Assembly: GCF_016863135.1 (NCBI RefSeq)
Contig: NZ_BOOH01000014.1
Location: 62,001 to 126,000, forward strand
From: Planobispora longispora
Lineage (GTDB): Bacteria; Actinomycetota; Actinomycetes; Streptosporangiales; Streptosporangiaceae
Direction: 5' to 3'
DNA length: 64,000 bases
Positions within the stretch are counted from its first letter, which is position 1; the number at the start of each line of letters is the position of its first letter. The position numbers were made by a program, and so were the translations under genes. The notes beneath the pieces were generated by a model. That model had not been told where the DNA came from. It saw nothing but the letters and a program-made list of their open reading frames with translations, and made no database searches. Below, in pieces: positions 26,274-34,436 of this stretch.

Positions 26274-27140
26274 ATGGAGACCGTCCCCGTCCGGGGCGGC
26301 GACCTCCGGGTCGGCGTGTGGGGGGACCGGGGACCGCTGGTCGTGGCCGCCCACGGGATCACCTCCTCGCACATGGCGTGGACGCTGGTCGGCCCGGAGC
26401 TGGGAGGCGACCACCGGTTCGTCGCGGTGGACCTGCGCGGCCGGGGCGGCAGCAGGGACCTGCCCGCGCCGTACGGCATGGCCGCGCACGCCGACGACCT
26501 CGCGGCGGTGATCCGCCGCTACGGGGGCGGGCCCGCCGTACTGGCCGGGCACTCGATGGGCGGGTTCGTCGTGGCCGAGACCGCCCGGCGCCACCCGCAC
26601 CTGGCCGACCGGCTGGTCCTGGTGGACGGCGGCGCGCCGCTGCCCCTGCCGCCCGGCGCGGGCGACGTGCCGGAGGCGATCGAGCGCACCGTGGGACCGG
26701 TGCTGGCCCGGCTGCGGCGGACCTTCGCGACCCGGGAGGAGTATCGCGACCTGTGGCGCGCGCATCCGGCGTTCGCCGACTGGACCGAGGCGTGCGCCGC
26801 CTACGCGGACTACGACCTGGTGGAGGCGGCGGGCGTGGGGAGCGGGTTCGTGGCGGCGTGCCGCCTGGAGGCCGCGCTCGCCGACGCCCCGGAGGTGTAC
26901 GCGCTGCCCGGCGTCCTCCCCCGGCCCCTGCCGGCGCCCGCCGTTTTCCTCCGCGCGGCCCGCGGCATGCTGGACGAACCGGACGCGCCGCTGTACTCCC
27001 CCGGCCGGGCCGCCGAGTGGCTGCCCGGCGTCGCCGAGTCCACCGTGGACGGCGTCAACCACTACACGATCACACTCGGTCCCGTCGGAAGCGCGGCGGT
27101 CGTCCGGGCCGTCCGGAGCGCGACCGCCGGCCGGCTCTGA
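26274..27140 (+). CDS. Alpha/beta hydrolase
   Basis: This 288-residue hydrolase has the oxyanion-hole loop VVAAHGITSSHMAW, nucleophile elbow VLAGHSMGGFVVAE and C-terminal catalytic His in VDGVNHYTITLG. Its sequence is not closely like the preceding hydrolase. The start is uncertain: ATG 26274 begins where homology-like sequence begins (METVPVRGGDLRVGV), whereas GTG 26175 would add a repeat-encoded tail. It is probably co-transcribed with the first hydrolase and ends before a repeat and hairpin region. Confidence 0.85.
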   Translation: METVPVRGGDLRVGVWGDRGPLVVAAHGITSSHMAWTLVGPELGGDHRFVAVDLRGRGGSRDLPAPYGMAAHADDLAAVIRRYGGGPAVLAGHSMGGFVVAETARRHPHLADRLVLVDGGAPLPLPPGAGDVPEAIERTVGPVLARLRRTFATREEYRDLWRAHPAFADWTEACAAYADYDLVEAAGVGSGFVAACRLEAALADAPEVYALPGVLPRPLPAPAVFLRAARGMLDEPDAPLYSPGRAAEWLPGVAESTVDGVNHYTITLGPVGSAAVVRAVRSATAGRL

Positions 27141-27184
27141 CGAGAGATCCCCCGTCCTCGCGGAACCAGGATTCCTGGGTGCCC

Positions 27185-27236
27185 GGGTTCCCGCCGGTTC
27201 CGTGGATCCCGGATTCCCACCGGTCCCATGGGTCCC
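27185..27236. repeat. 26-bp imperfect tandem repeat
   Basis: Units 27185-27210 and 27211-27236 share the skeleton GG(G/A)TTCCC(G/A)CCGGT(T/C)CC(G/A)TGG(A/G)TCCC. It lies in the gap between convergent genes. Confidence 0.8.
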
Positions 27237-27246
27237 AGATTCACGC

Positions 27247-27265
27247 AAATCCCGCGAAGGGATTT
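27247..27265. terminator. Hairpin between hydrolase and HxlR genes
   Basis: AAATCCC and GGGATTT form a perfect 7-bp stem with loop GCGAA. It lies between the convergent hydrolase and HxlR genes, so it may stop transcripts from both sides. Confidence 0.65.
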
Positions 27266-27338
27266 CCCGTCCGCCGGTCCCTCCACCGGCCTGCCGCCGG
27301 ACTGCCCCCCGCCTCTTCGCCGGCGCGGCCGTACCCGG

Positions 27339-27674
27339 TCAGTCGCGGGGGATGGCCTCGATGGTCTCCATGTGCCTCTCGCCCCAGTCGCCGAGGGGAA
27401 TGAGCGCGGTGTTGAGGGATTGGCCGAACTCGGTCAGCGAGTACTCCACCTTCGGCGGGACCTGGTGGTAGACCTCACGGTGCACCAGGCCGTACGTCTC
27501 CATCTCCCGGAGCTGCTGGATCAGCATCTTCTCGCTGATTCCCGACACCGTCCGTCTGAGCTCCCCGAACCGGAGGGGTTCATGGTGGAGCGCCCACAGG
27601 ATCAGCGCCTTCCACTTCCCGCCCACGACGTCGACGGCGGCGTCGAGCCCGCAGTTGTAGCTTCGCTTCTTCAT
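27339..27674 (-). CDS. HxlR family transcriptional regulator
   Basis: This 111-residue winged-helix protein contains DVVGGKWKALILWALHHEPL, TVSGISEKMLIQQLREME and VEYSLTEFGQSLN, all HxlR hallmarks, with a conserved N-terminal Cys (YNCGLDAAV). ATG 27674 has GGAG six bases upstream; ATG 27687 is an in-frame alternative. It is divergent from two imine reductases, with an operator of the same form as the first HxlR gene in between. Confidence 0.9.
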   Translation of the reverse strand: MKKRSYNCGLDAAVDVVGGKWKALILWALHHEPLRFGELRRTVSGISEKMLIQQLREMETYGLVHREVYHQVPPKVEYSLTEFGQSLNTALIPLGDWGERHMETIEAIPRD

Positions 27675-27702
27675 CCCGCTCTCCATACTTACAAAAAGGT
27701 GG

Positions 27703-27725
27703 GTACCTGAAAAAATAGTAGGTAC
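27703..27725. promoter_or_regulatory. HxlR operator, GTACCT-N11-AGGTAC
   Basis: GTACCT (27703-27708) and AGGTAC (27720-27725) form a perfect 6-bp inverted repeat with an 11-base AT-rich spacer, just upstream of the HxlR gene and divergent from the imine reductase pair. It has the same spacing as the site at 22303. Confidence 0.85.
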
Positions 27726-27831
27726 TTGAGAGAAGTTCAGTAAAGCGTGAACATCGACATGCCCGGCCGATCTCCCGGTCCGGGCCGCCCGCACGTCGAT
27801 GCGGCGCGACTGAACCGAACTGGAGCGTGGA

Positions 27832-28719
27832 ATGGCTGACAGCGACCGCTCACCGGTGAGCGTCATCGGGCTGGGGGCGATGGGCCGGGCGCTGGCGGGG
27901 GCCCTCCTGGACCGCGGGCACCCGACGACCGTGTGGAACCGTACGGCGGGCAGGGCCGGAGAGCTCGCGGCCCGGGGCGCGACGGTGGCCGCCACCGCCG
28001 CCGAGGCGGTCGCCGCGAGCCCGGTCACGGTGATCTGCGTGCTGGACTACGAGGCGGTGCGCGAGACCCTCGACCCGGTGGCCGGGACTCTGACGGGCCG
28101 GACGCTGGTGAACCTCACCAACGGCACGCCCGAGCAGGCCCGCACGACGGCCGGGTGGGCGGCCGGGCACGGCGTGGACTACGTGGACGGCGGCATCATG
28201 GCCGTGCCCCCGATGATCGGCCAGGACGGGGCGCTGATCCTCTACAGCGGGTCGCAGGAGGCCTTCACCGCCCACGAGCGGACCCTCGGCGCCCTGGGCA
28301 CCGCCACCTACCTGGGCGAGGACGCCGGTCGGGCATCGCTGTACGACCTGGCGCTGCTCAGCGCGATGTACGGGATGTTCGGCGGGTTCTTCCACGCCGT
28401 CGCCATGACCGGCTCGGAGAAGGTCCCGGCGGCGGAGTTCACGCCCCTGGTGGTCGCGTGGCTCAACGCCATGATCGCCGGCCTTCCCGCCATGGCGGCG
28501 GCGCTCGACTCCGGCGACCACTCGGCCGACGACTCGAACGTGGAGATGCAGGCGGCGAGCTACGTCAACCTGCTGGACGCCAGCAGGGCGCAGGGGGTCA
28601 GCACCGAGCTGGTGGAGCCCATGGGGGCGCTGCTCAGGCGGGCCGTCGCCGCCGGCCGGGGCGCCGGCGCCGTCTCGAGCCTGATCGACCTTCTGCACAC
28701 GGACCACGCCGGGAACTGA
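27832..28719 (+). CDS. NAD(P)-dependent imine reductase-like oxidoreductase (copy 1)
   Basis: This 295-residue protein of the 6-phosphogluconate dehydrogenase/hydroxyisobutyrate dehydrogenase superfamily has Rossmann motif VIGLGAMGRALAGALLDRG, then VWNRT, the NADPH-preferring motif of actinomycete imine reductases. DGGIMAVPPMIG and ILYSG are family marks. The position that carries Asp or Tyr in characterised IREDs is Asp172 (SLYDLALLSAMYG). ATG 27832 follows GGAGCG. It is first of a tandem pair, divergent from HxlR. The natural substrate is unknown. Confidence 0.88.
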   Translation: MADSDRSPVSVIGLGAMGRALAGALLDRGHPTTVWNRTAGRAGELAARGATVAATAAEAVAASPVTVICVLDYEAVRETLDPVAGTLTGRTLVNLTNGTPEQARTTAGWAAGHGVDYVDGGIMAVPPMIGQDGALILYSGSQEAFTAHERTLGALGTATYLGEDAGRASLYDLALLSAMYGMFGGFFHAVAMTGSEKVPAAEFTPLVVAWLNAMIAGLPAMAAALDSGDHSADDSNVEMQAASYVNLLDASRAQGVSTELVEPMGALLRRAVAAGRGAGAVSSLIDLLHTDHAGN

Positions 28720-28826
28720 GGCCCCGCGACCGGGCGCCCCCTCCCGACCTGACGACTTCCCCGGCCGAACGGCCTCTCCTGGCCGGACGGCTCCGGCCAT
28801 CCGGACGACCTCTTTGGAGTAAGCAC

Positions 28827-29729
28827 ATGACTGACGGCGACCGCTCACCGGTGACGGTTCTCGGCTTGGGCCCGATGGGCCGGGCGCTGGCCGGCGCGTT
28901 CCTGCGCGACGGCCACCCCACCACCGTGTGGAACCGTACGGCGTCCAAGGCCGACGCCCTCGTCGCCCAGGGCGCCGCCCGCGCGCTCACCGCCGCGGAC
29001 GCGATCGCGGCGAGCCCGCTGGTGATCGCCTGCGTGATCGACTACGACGCCGTGCACACGATCGTCGAGCCCGCCGCCGACGCGCTCAAGGGACGGACCC
29101 TGGTGAACCTCACCGCGGACTCGCCCGAGCGCGCCCGCCGTACGGCCGCCTGGGCCGACGACCACGGCATCGGCTACCTCGACGGCGCGATCATGTCCCC
29201 GACCGAGACCATCGGGGGTCCCTCGGCCGTCGTCCTGTACAGCGGCCCGGAGGACCTCTACCGCGAGCACCGGCCGACGCTGGCGAGCCTGGGCGGCACC
29301 GCCGCCCACCTCGGCTCCGACCCGGGCCGGGCGGCCGCGTACGACGTGGCCCTGCTCGACCTGTTCTGGACGTCCATGAGCGGCCTCGTGCACGCCTTCG
29401 CCCTGGCCGGGGCCGAGGGCGTCACGGCCGCCGAGCTCGCCCCGTTCGCCCGGGGGATCAGTGATCTGATGCCGGGCGTCATCGACGAGTTCGCGCGGCA
29501 CATCGACGACGGCGTCCACCCGGGCGACGCGTCCACCATCGCCTCGGCCCTGGCGAGCATGGAGCACATCGCCCACGTCTCCCACGCCCGCGGCCTGGAC
29601 ACCGGGGTGATGGACGCCGCCCGGGCCGCCGCCCGGCGCGCGGTCGAGGCCGGGCACGGCGGGGACAGCTTCTCCCGCCTGGCCGAGACCCTCGCGGGCC
29701 CCTCCGCGGCTCCGGTCTCCCGGGGCTGA
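28827..29729 (+). CDS. NAD(P)-dependent imine reductase-like oxidoreductase (copy 2)
   Basis: This 300-residue paralogue of the preceding gene has LGLGPMGRALAGAFLRDG, VWNRT, GAIMSPTETIG and VLYSG. The catalytic-position residue is Asp173, preceded by Tyr172 (AAYDVALLDLF). ATG 28827 follows TTTGGAG. The first 45 residues of both copies are nearly identical while the substrate-facing C-terminal halves differ, consistent with duplication and divergence of specificity. It is likely co-transcribed with copy 1. Confidence 0.88.
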   Translation: MTDGDRSPVTVLGLGPMGRALAGAFLRDGHPTTVWNRTASKADALVAQGAARALTAADAIAASPLVIACVIDYDAVHTIVEPAADALKGRTLVNLTADSPERARRTAAWADDHGIGYLDGAIMSPTETIGGPSAVVLYSGPEDLYREHRPTLASLGGTAAHLGSDPGRAAAYDVALLDLFWTSMSGLVHAFALAGAEGVTAAELAPFARGISDLMPGVIDEFARHIDDGVHPGDASTIASALASMEHIAHVSHARGLDTGVMDAARAAARRAVEAGHGGDSFSRLAETLAGPSAAPVSRG

Positions 29730-29749
29730 CCACCCGGCCGCGTCCATCC

Positions 29750-29766
29750 GCCGCCGGACGGCGGGG
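29750..29766. terminator. Short GC hairpin after the imine reductases
   Basis: CCGCCG and CGGCGG pair around CCGGA, between the convergent IRED and FGE-like genes. There is no U-tract. Confidence 0.45.
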
Positions 29767-29778
29767 GAGCCGCACCCC

Positions 29779-30483
29779 TCACGACGACCGGGCGAGCCGG
29801 AATCCGAGGTCGTCGATGCGGAAGGACGGGTGGCTCTTACGGCGGCACGACGCCCGGCATCCCCTCGGGTGGTCGTGCACGCCTCCGCCGCGGAACACCC
29901 GGTACGGGCCGTAGACCTCGGGGTCGTAGACGTCCCAGCACCACTCCCACACGTTGCCGATCATGTCGTGGAGGCCCCACGCGTTCGGCGCCCTGGTGCC
30001 GACGTCGCGCGCCTCGCCGCCGGAGTTCCCGCGGTGCCAGGCGATCTCGTCCAGCTCTCCGTAACGGTCGCCCGGGGTCCCGGCCCGGCACGCGTACTCC
30101 CACTCGGCCTCGGACGGCAGGCGGTAGCCGTCGGCCTCCCGGTCCCAGACCACGTCGTGCCCGTCGGGGTCGTCGCCCGTCGAGTAACAGGGGTCGAGCC
30201 CCGCCTCCTGCGAGAGCAGATTGCAGAACCGCACGGCGTCCTTCCAGGAGACGTCGGTCACCGGCGTCCGCGGCCCGGCCGGGCTCTCGGGCGCCTGTCC
30301 GCGGACGGCGCCGTACAGCTCGCGGGTCACGGGACACGACGCCAGCCGGAAGGCCCTCACCTCAGCCTTCCAGACCCTCTTCGTGCCCTCGTCCCGCAGG
30401 AAGATCACTCCGGCGGGGATCTCGATCATGTGCTCGGCGGCCGTCCGGCCCGGCGTCGTCTCAGGGTTCATCGGAGTCCCCAT
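29779..30483 (-). CDS. FGE-sulfatase/SUMF1-domain protein
   Basis: This 234-residue protein has the formylglycine-generating-enzyme fold signatures RLPSEAEWEYACRAG, NAWGLHDMIGNVWEWC and a C-terminal RGG...GFR block. True FGE has a Cys pair in the segment after RGGSW; here the loop reads RGGGVHDHPRGCRASCRRK, with Cys-x3-Cys rather than Cys-x4-Cys, so oxidase activity is uncertain. ATG 30483 has GGAG upstream. No sulfatase is adjacent. Related proteins act in other Fe/Cu- or sulfur-dependent modifications. Confidence 0.85.
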   Translation of the reverse strand: MGTPMNPETTPGRTAAEHMIEIPAGVIFLRDEGTKRVWKAEVRAFRLASCPVTRELYGAVRGQAPESPAGPRTPVTDVSWKDAVRFCNLLSQEAGLDPCYSTGDDPDGHDVVWDREADGYRLPSEAEWEYACRAGTPGDRYGELDEIAWHRGNSGGEARDVGTRAPNAWGLHDMIGNVWEWCWDVYDPEVYGPYRVFRGGGVHDHPRGCRASCRRKSHPSFRIDDLGFRLARSS

Positions 30484-30596
30484 CCTAGATCTCCACGATC
30501 TCCGCATGCCGGCGCCGCCGACCGGTGTGCGGCCCCCGCCCGGGAAACGGGTGCGACCGCCGACGGAAGACGAGAAATTCCGTGATTGCTTGTTCA

Positions 30597-30640
30597 CCGA
30601 TCGGCGATTTGAAATTTATTTGCATTTGATATGATGGCGA
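30597..30640 (+). promoter_or_regulatory. AT-rich promoter region for the methyltransferase
   Basis: TTGAAA (30609-30614) and TATGAT (30630-30635), 15 bases apart, resemble a sigma-70-type promoter within the only AT-rich stretch of this intergenic region. The spacing is short, so exact elements are uncertain. Confidence 0.4.
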
Positions 30641-30712
30641 CGAATAGGCTGAAAATGCATTTAGCATCATCGTTCCAGGCACCGTGAAATGCCATGAAAG
30701 GAACGACGATCC

Positions 30713-31573
30713 ATGCATGAAGCGCAGCCGAGCCAGACCGCGGTCATGGCGGCGGCCGCCCGCGCGGCCCACCTCGTGGTGGACCGCGAGCCCTTCATCT
30801 TCCGCGACACCGTCGCCGCACCCCTCCTCGGCGCGCTCGCCGAGGAGATCATCGGCTATCACCGGGTACACGGCGACCATCTCATCCTGTCCGGCGTCCG
30901 CGCGCAGGTGACGGCGCGCAGCCACTACACCGAGCGCCGCCTGGCCGAGCTGGCCCGCGACGGCGTGGAGCAGTACGTGATACTCGGCGCGGGCCTCGAC
31001 ACCTTCGCCCTCCGCCCCCGGCCGACCCGCCGGATCAGGGTCTTCGAGGTGGACCATCCCGCCACGCAGCGGTGGAAACGCGAACTGCTCACCGCCGCGG
31101 GCATCTCCCGCCCGGACGGCCTGACCTTCGTACCCGTGGACTTCGAGACCGACGACCTCGTGTCCAGCCTGTCCGCCGCCGGGTTCGACCCGTCCGGACC
31201 GGCCCTGGTGAGCTGGCTCGGGGTGTCCATGTACCTCACGCGCGACGCGATCGACGCCACGCTGGCCGCCCTCGGCCGCTCCGCCCCCGGCACGGAGCTG
31301 ATCATGGAGTACGCCCTGCCTCCCGGCCTCCGCGACGAGCGGAGCAGCGCCTACGCGGACTTCGCCCTCCCCGCCGCCGCCGAGCGGGGCGAGCCCTGGC
31401 TGACCTTCTTCGCTCCCGAGGACCTGTCGGCCGTACTGAAGCGGCACGGTCTTGAGACGGCCGGGCACGTACGGCAGGCGGACAGCCTCGATCCCGCACT
31501 GTGGCGCCGCTCCGACCCCCTGCGCCCCACCGACCTGTGCCGCCTGGCCCGCGCGGTCGTCCCCGCCCGCTGA
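30713..31573 (+). CDS. Class I SAM-dependent methyltransferase, LCM/TIGR00027-like
   Basis: This 286-residue protein has an N-terminal helical cap containing ARAAHLVVDREPFIF and TARSHYTERRL, the SAM-binding YVILGAGLDTFALR, acidic EVDHPATQRWK and a WLGVSMYLTRDAI loop, as in the leucine carboxyl methyltransferase-like family common in actinomycetes. The substrate is probably a small carboxylate or natural-product intermediate. ATG 30713 follows AAAGGA. The upstream 230 bases are AT-rich, unlike the gene. Confidence 0.9.
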   Translation: MHEAQPSQTAVMAAAARAAHLVVDREPFIFRDTVAAPLLGALAEEIIGYHRVHGDHLILSGVRAQVTARSHYTERRLAELARDGVEQYVILGAGLDTFALRPRPTRRIRVFEVDHPATQRWKRELLTAAGISRPDGLTFVPVDFETDDLVSSLSAAGFDPSGPALVSWLGVSMYLTRDAIDATLAALGRSAPGTELIMEYALPPGLRDERSSAYADFALPAAAERGEPWLTFFAPEDLSAVLKRHGLETAGHVRQADSLDPALWRRSDPLRPTDLCRLARAVVPAR

Positions 31574-31597
31574 CCCCGGGGACACCGTCCCGCGTGC

Positions 31598-32272
31598 TCA
31601 CGTCCCGACGACGATTCCCACGATCATCACGGCGCCGAAGGCCGCCAGCACCACGCCTGTCCAGATGATCGCCTTCCTGGAGCGCGTCACGAGCGCGGTG
31701 AGGAACGCGACGAGGGCGAACGTGAGCGGTAACGCACTGACCGGCAGGATCGCCCGCCACACGCCCCGCGCCCCCGAGGGCAGCACCCGGTCCCCCTCGG
31801 GAGTGAGCACGGCCGGGAAGACCTCGCCCACCTCCACCTCCGGGACGGTGTCGATGACGACCGGTTCCCTCGACCGGTCATCGAACACGAAACGGGCCTC
31901 ACAGTCGTAGTTCGTGCGCCTCGACCGTCCCGACCCCACGGTGTAGGCCTCGCAGGACACGACGGTCGCGGTCCCGGTCACGCCCGCGTCGTCGAGCACC
32001 GTCTTCGTCTCCGACGCGGTCACGTCGACGACCGCGACCAGCACCCAGACCAGCAGGCCCAGCGGGATGACCAGGCACAGCACCACCCCGATGTTCGTTC
32101 CGAGCTCGGAACGCCTCGACTCCGCAGCGGGCGCCCGATCCGGCGCGCCGGCCTTCCCGGGCCGGTCCCGCCGCCCGTGCACGGCGGTCTTCCCGGACGG
32201 ACGGCCGGCGGCGTCCCCCTTCGGGGACCGGGTCGGCGTCGCGTTCTTCGTCTTCTTCCTCGCGCGGGTCAC
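31598..32272 (-). CDS. DUF3592-like membrane protein
   Basis: This 224-residue protein has a basic cytosolic N-terminus (about 1-55, VTRARKKTKNATPT), one membrane helix (60-85), an extracytoplasmic beta-rich domain with CEAYTVGSGRSRRTNYDCEA (a likely disulfide), and two closely spaced C-terminal helices. This layout matches DUF3592-type proteins of unknown function. GTG 32272 is chosen because the longer upstream frame lacks coding bias. It stands alone. Confidence 0.7.
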   Translation of the reverse strand: MTRARKKTKNATPTRSPKGDAAGRPSGKTAVHGRRDRPGKAGAPDRAPAAESRRSELGTNIGVVLCLVIPLGLLVWVLVAVVDVTASETKTVLDDAGVTGTATVVSCEAYTVGSGRSRRTNYDCEARFVFDDRSREPVVIDTVPEVEVGEVFPAVLTPEGDRVLPSGARGVWRAILPVSALPLTFALVAFLTALVTRSRKAIIWTGVVLAAFGAVMIVGIVVGT

Positions 32273-32668
32273 GCCGCCCACTCTGGAGCCCGGCGCTTGA
32301 AGGCCACATGTGACCGACTGGCAGGCGCGCTCCCCGTACGGCAGGGCGCGGTCCTCACCCGGCCCGGCGGCGGGAAGCCTGACGGCGGAAGGTCCGGCGC
32401 GCTGTGCCGCCCGACGGCGGGAAGCTCGGAGCACTGTGCCGCCGGGCGGCTCGCGGGTATATTCGGTATCGGGCGCCGTCCCGCGCCCAACTCCCACCTC
32501 CGGTGCTCACGCCACCGGCCGAGCGGGGGCAAAGGGGGCGCGAGCCCTCGGGACGCCGGTCATGTCATGCCCTTTCCGGCGGGGTCTCGTGAGCGTGAGT
32601 CGCGGGTCGCCGCCGTGAACGAGGAGCAGACGTTGACTGCGCGACGATCTTCCAAACGACTCGTCCGG
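32273..32668. other. Intergenic region, no confident gene
   Basis: About 400 bases lie between the divergent DUF3592 gene and the small ORF at 32669. It holds a degenerate direct repeat near 32370-32450 (GACGGCGGGAAGC and GACGGCGGAAGG variants) and a TATATTCGGTAT patch near 32459 that could be a promoter. Frames on + lack typical codon bias. Confidence 0.5.
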
Positions 32669-32899
32669 ATGCGCACGGCCAAGACGGACGAGAGTCACAC
32701 CACAACACGCGCCGTACTCCTGTCGGCCCACCGGCCGGACGGTCCCGGCCCGGACGGTCCCGGTTCCGGCACGGCCCCGGACGGCTCGGGCCCGGACGGC
32801 TCGGGCCCCGGCGCGGCCCCCGTACGGGAGGAGCGGTGGTGGCGTGAGCGCCTGACCGCGCTCGCGTCGGCGCCGGAGGGCGGTGGCGTCGATGCCTGA
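32669..32899 (+). CDS. Small hypothetical protein upstream of DUF1761 gene
   Basis: This possible 76-residue protein has a basic start [20 protein letters not shown], a Gly/Pro/Asp/Ser repeat middle ([11 protein letters not shown] style) and a charged end [18 protein letters not shown]. There is no ribosome site; TTGACT (32633) with 17 bases to ACGACT and 7 more to the ATG could give a leaderless message. GTG 32615 is in frame upstream. It overlaps the next gene by 8 bases, suggesting coupling. Function unknown. Confidence 0.4.
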   Translation: MRTAKTDESHTTTRAVLLSAHRPDGPGPDGPGSGTAPDGSGPDGSGPGAAPVREERWWRERLTALASAPEGGGVDA

Positions 32900-33344
32900 G
32901 TCCGTCCTCCTCATCGTCCCCGTCATGACCGTCGTGGCGTTCGTTCTGGGCGGTCTCTACTACGCCGTCCTGGGCGACCGGCTGACGGCGGCGCGTACGG
33001 CGGCCACCGCCGGCCGGACCACCACCGGCCCGGCCACCACCGATCCGACCGCCGCCCCGGCGACCGCTCCACCGGTGAAGGCTCCACCGTGGACGTTCGC
33101 GGCCGAGGCCGGACGCTGCCTCGTGCTGGCCGGGGTGGTGACCGGCCTGGCCGTACAGGCCGGGATCGACACCTGGCCCGGCGGCCTGGCCCTGGGGCTG
33201 GTCCTGTGGATCGGCTTCCCGGCCGTCCTGTGGACCGGCGCCATCGTCCACGAGAACACCCCGTGGCGCCTCGCGGTGATCCACGCCGGAGACTGGCTGG
33301 TGAAACTGCTGGTGCTCGGCACGATCGCCGGCGTCTGGCTGTAG
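32892..33344 (+). CDS. DUF1761-like membrane protein
   Basis: This 150-residue protein has four membrane helices (about 5-25, 72-90, 95-115, 128-148) with an Ala/Thr/Pro-rich linker after the first. [13 protein letters not shown] and [21 protein letters not shown] agree with the DUF1761 pattern of helices with conserved Trp and His. Function unknown. ATG 32892 is preferred to GTG 32883. A MerR gene follows 111 bases downstream. Confidence 0.75.
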   Translation: MPESVLLIVPVMTVVAFVLGGLYYAVLGDRLTAARTAATAGRTTTGPATTDPTAAPATAPPVKAPPWTFAAEAGRCLVLAGVVTGLAVQAGIDTWPGGLALGLVLWIGFPAVLWTGAIVHENTPWRLAVIHAGDWLVKLLVLGTIAGVWL

Positions 33345-33423
33345 TCCCGTCGTCTCGCCGGGCACCCGGCGACCCGCGGGCCCGGGGGTCCGCGGGCCCG
33401 GGGGTCCGGGGAGCGGGGTTGAG

Positions 33424-33440
33424 TCTCCCGTAAGGGGAGG
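33424..33440 (+). promoter_or_regulatory. Inverted repeat upstream of merR
   Basis: CTCCC (33425-33429) and GGGAG (33435-33439) flank GTAAG, 17 bases before the MerR start and just after a TTGAGT motif at 33419. This could be the short, repressor-type spacer element of a MerR promoter. Confidence 0.45.
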
Positions 33441-33455
33441 CGCGAGGGTGGGGGC

Positions 33456-34403
33456 ATGAACGGCGACACGCTCTACTCGATCGGCGAGCTGGCCCGGCGG
33501 ACCGGGCTGACGGTGAAGGCCGTCCGGTTCTACTCCGACCGCGGGATCGTGCCGCCGACCGACCGCAGTCCGGCCGGCTACCGCCGCTACGACGCCGAGG
33601 CCGTGGCACGCCTGGAACTCGTGCGGACACTGCGCGCTCTGGGCCTGGACCTCCCCACCGTCCGGAAGGTCCTGGACCGGGAGGTCTCGCTCGCCGAGGT
33701 CGCCGCGGCGCACGCCGCGGCGCTGACGGTGCAGATCCGCACGCTGAACCTGCGGCGCGCGGTGCTGACGGCGGTGGCCGGGCGCGACCCCACCCCTGAG
33801 GAGATGGATCTCATGCACAAGCTGGTCGGGCTCTCCGAGGACGAACGCCGGCGCCTGGTCGCCGACTTCCTCGACGCCGTCTTCGGCGACCTGGACGCCG
33901 GTCCCGGACTCGGGGGGCTCGGGGGGGTCGCCCGCTCGATGACCCCTGAGCTGCCCGACGACCCCGGGACCGAGCAGGTCGAGGCGTGGGTGGAGCTGGC
34001 CGGGCTGTCCCAGGACCCGGATTTCCGCGCCGTCATGCGGCGCGTGGTCGAGCAGTACGCGGACGACCGGGCGCGGGGCGACGGCGACGCCCTGCGCCGC
34101 GACCCCGTCGCGGCGGTCCGTGAACAGGTCGGCCCGGTCCTGGCGGCCGGCGTCGACCCGTCCTCCTCCCAGGCCGATCCGGTCGTCGAGGCGGTCATGG
34201 CCCGGTACGCGCACGACTGCGGCCATCCCGACGACGCCGCCCTCCGCCGCCGGCTGCTGACCCGGCTGGAGACCGCGAACGATCCCCGCAGGGAGCGGTA
34301 TCTCCGCAGCCTCGCGGTGATCAACGACTGGCCGGCCCCGGAGAGCCTGACCCCGGTGCTCGACTGGACCATCCGGGCCCTGCGCGCCCGGATGCCGGAG
34401 TGA
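33456..34403 (+). CDS. MerR family transcriptional regulator
   Basis: This 315-residue protein has an N-terminal MerR HTH (LYSIGELARRTGLTVKAVRF, then YRRYDAEAVARLELVRTLRA) and a coiled coil (about 75-115), followed by a long 200-residue C-terminal region with no recognised effector domain. Such long MerR proteins in actinomycetes often bind multiple drugs or lack metal sites; no Cys cluster is present. Its target is probably itself or the upstream membrane gene. Confidence 0.88.
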   Translation: MNGDTLYSIGELARRTGLTVKAVRFYSDRGIVPPTDRSPAGYRRYDAEAVARLELVRTLRALGLDLPTVRKVLDREVSLAEVAAAHAAALTVQIRTLNLRRAVLTAVAGRDPTPEEMDLMHKLVGLSEDERRRLVADFLDAVFGDLDAGPGLGGLGGVARSMTPELPDDPGTEQVEAWVELAGLSQDPDFRAVMRRVVEQYADDRARGDGDALRRDPVAAVREQVGPVLAAGVDPSSSQADPVVEAVMARYAHDCGHPDDAALRRRLLTRLETANDPRRERYLRSLAVINDWPAPESLTPVLDWTIRALRARMPE

Positions 34404-34436
34404 CCCGGCGGCCGGGACACGGGTGGATCGACCGGT

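Noticed and set aside
3527-34403. Biosynthetic gene cluster (reductases, hydrolases, methyltransferase)
   Set aside because: No PKS, NRPS, terpene or RiPP core gene appears in the window, so the oxidoreductases are treated as separately regulated units.
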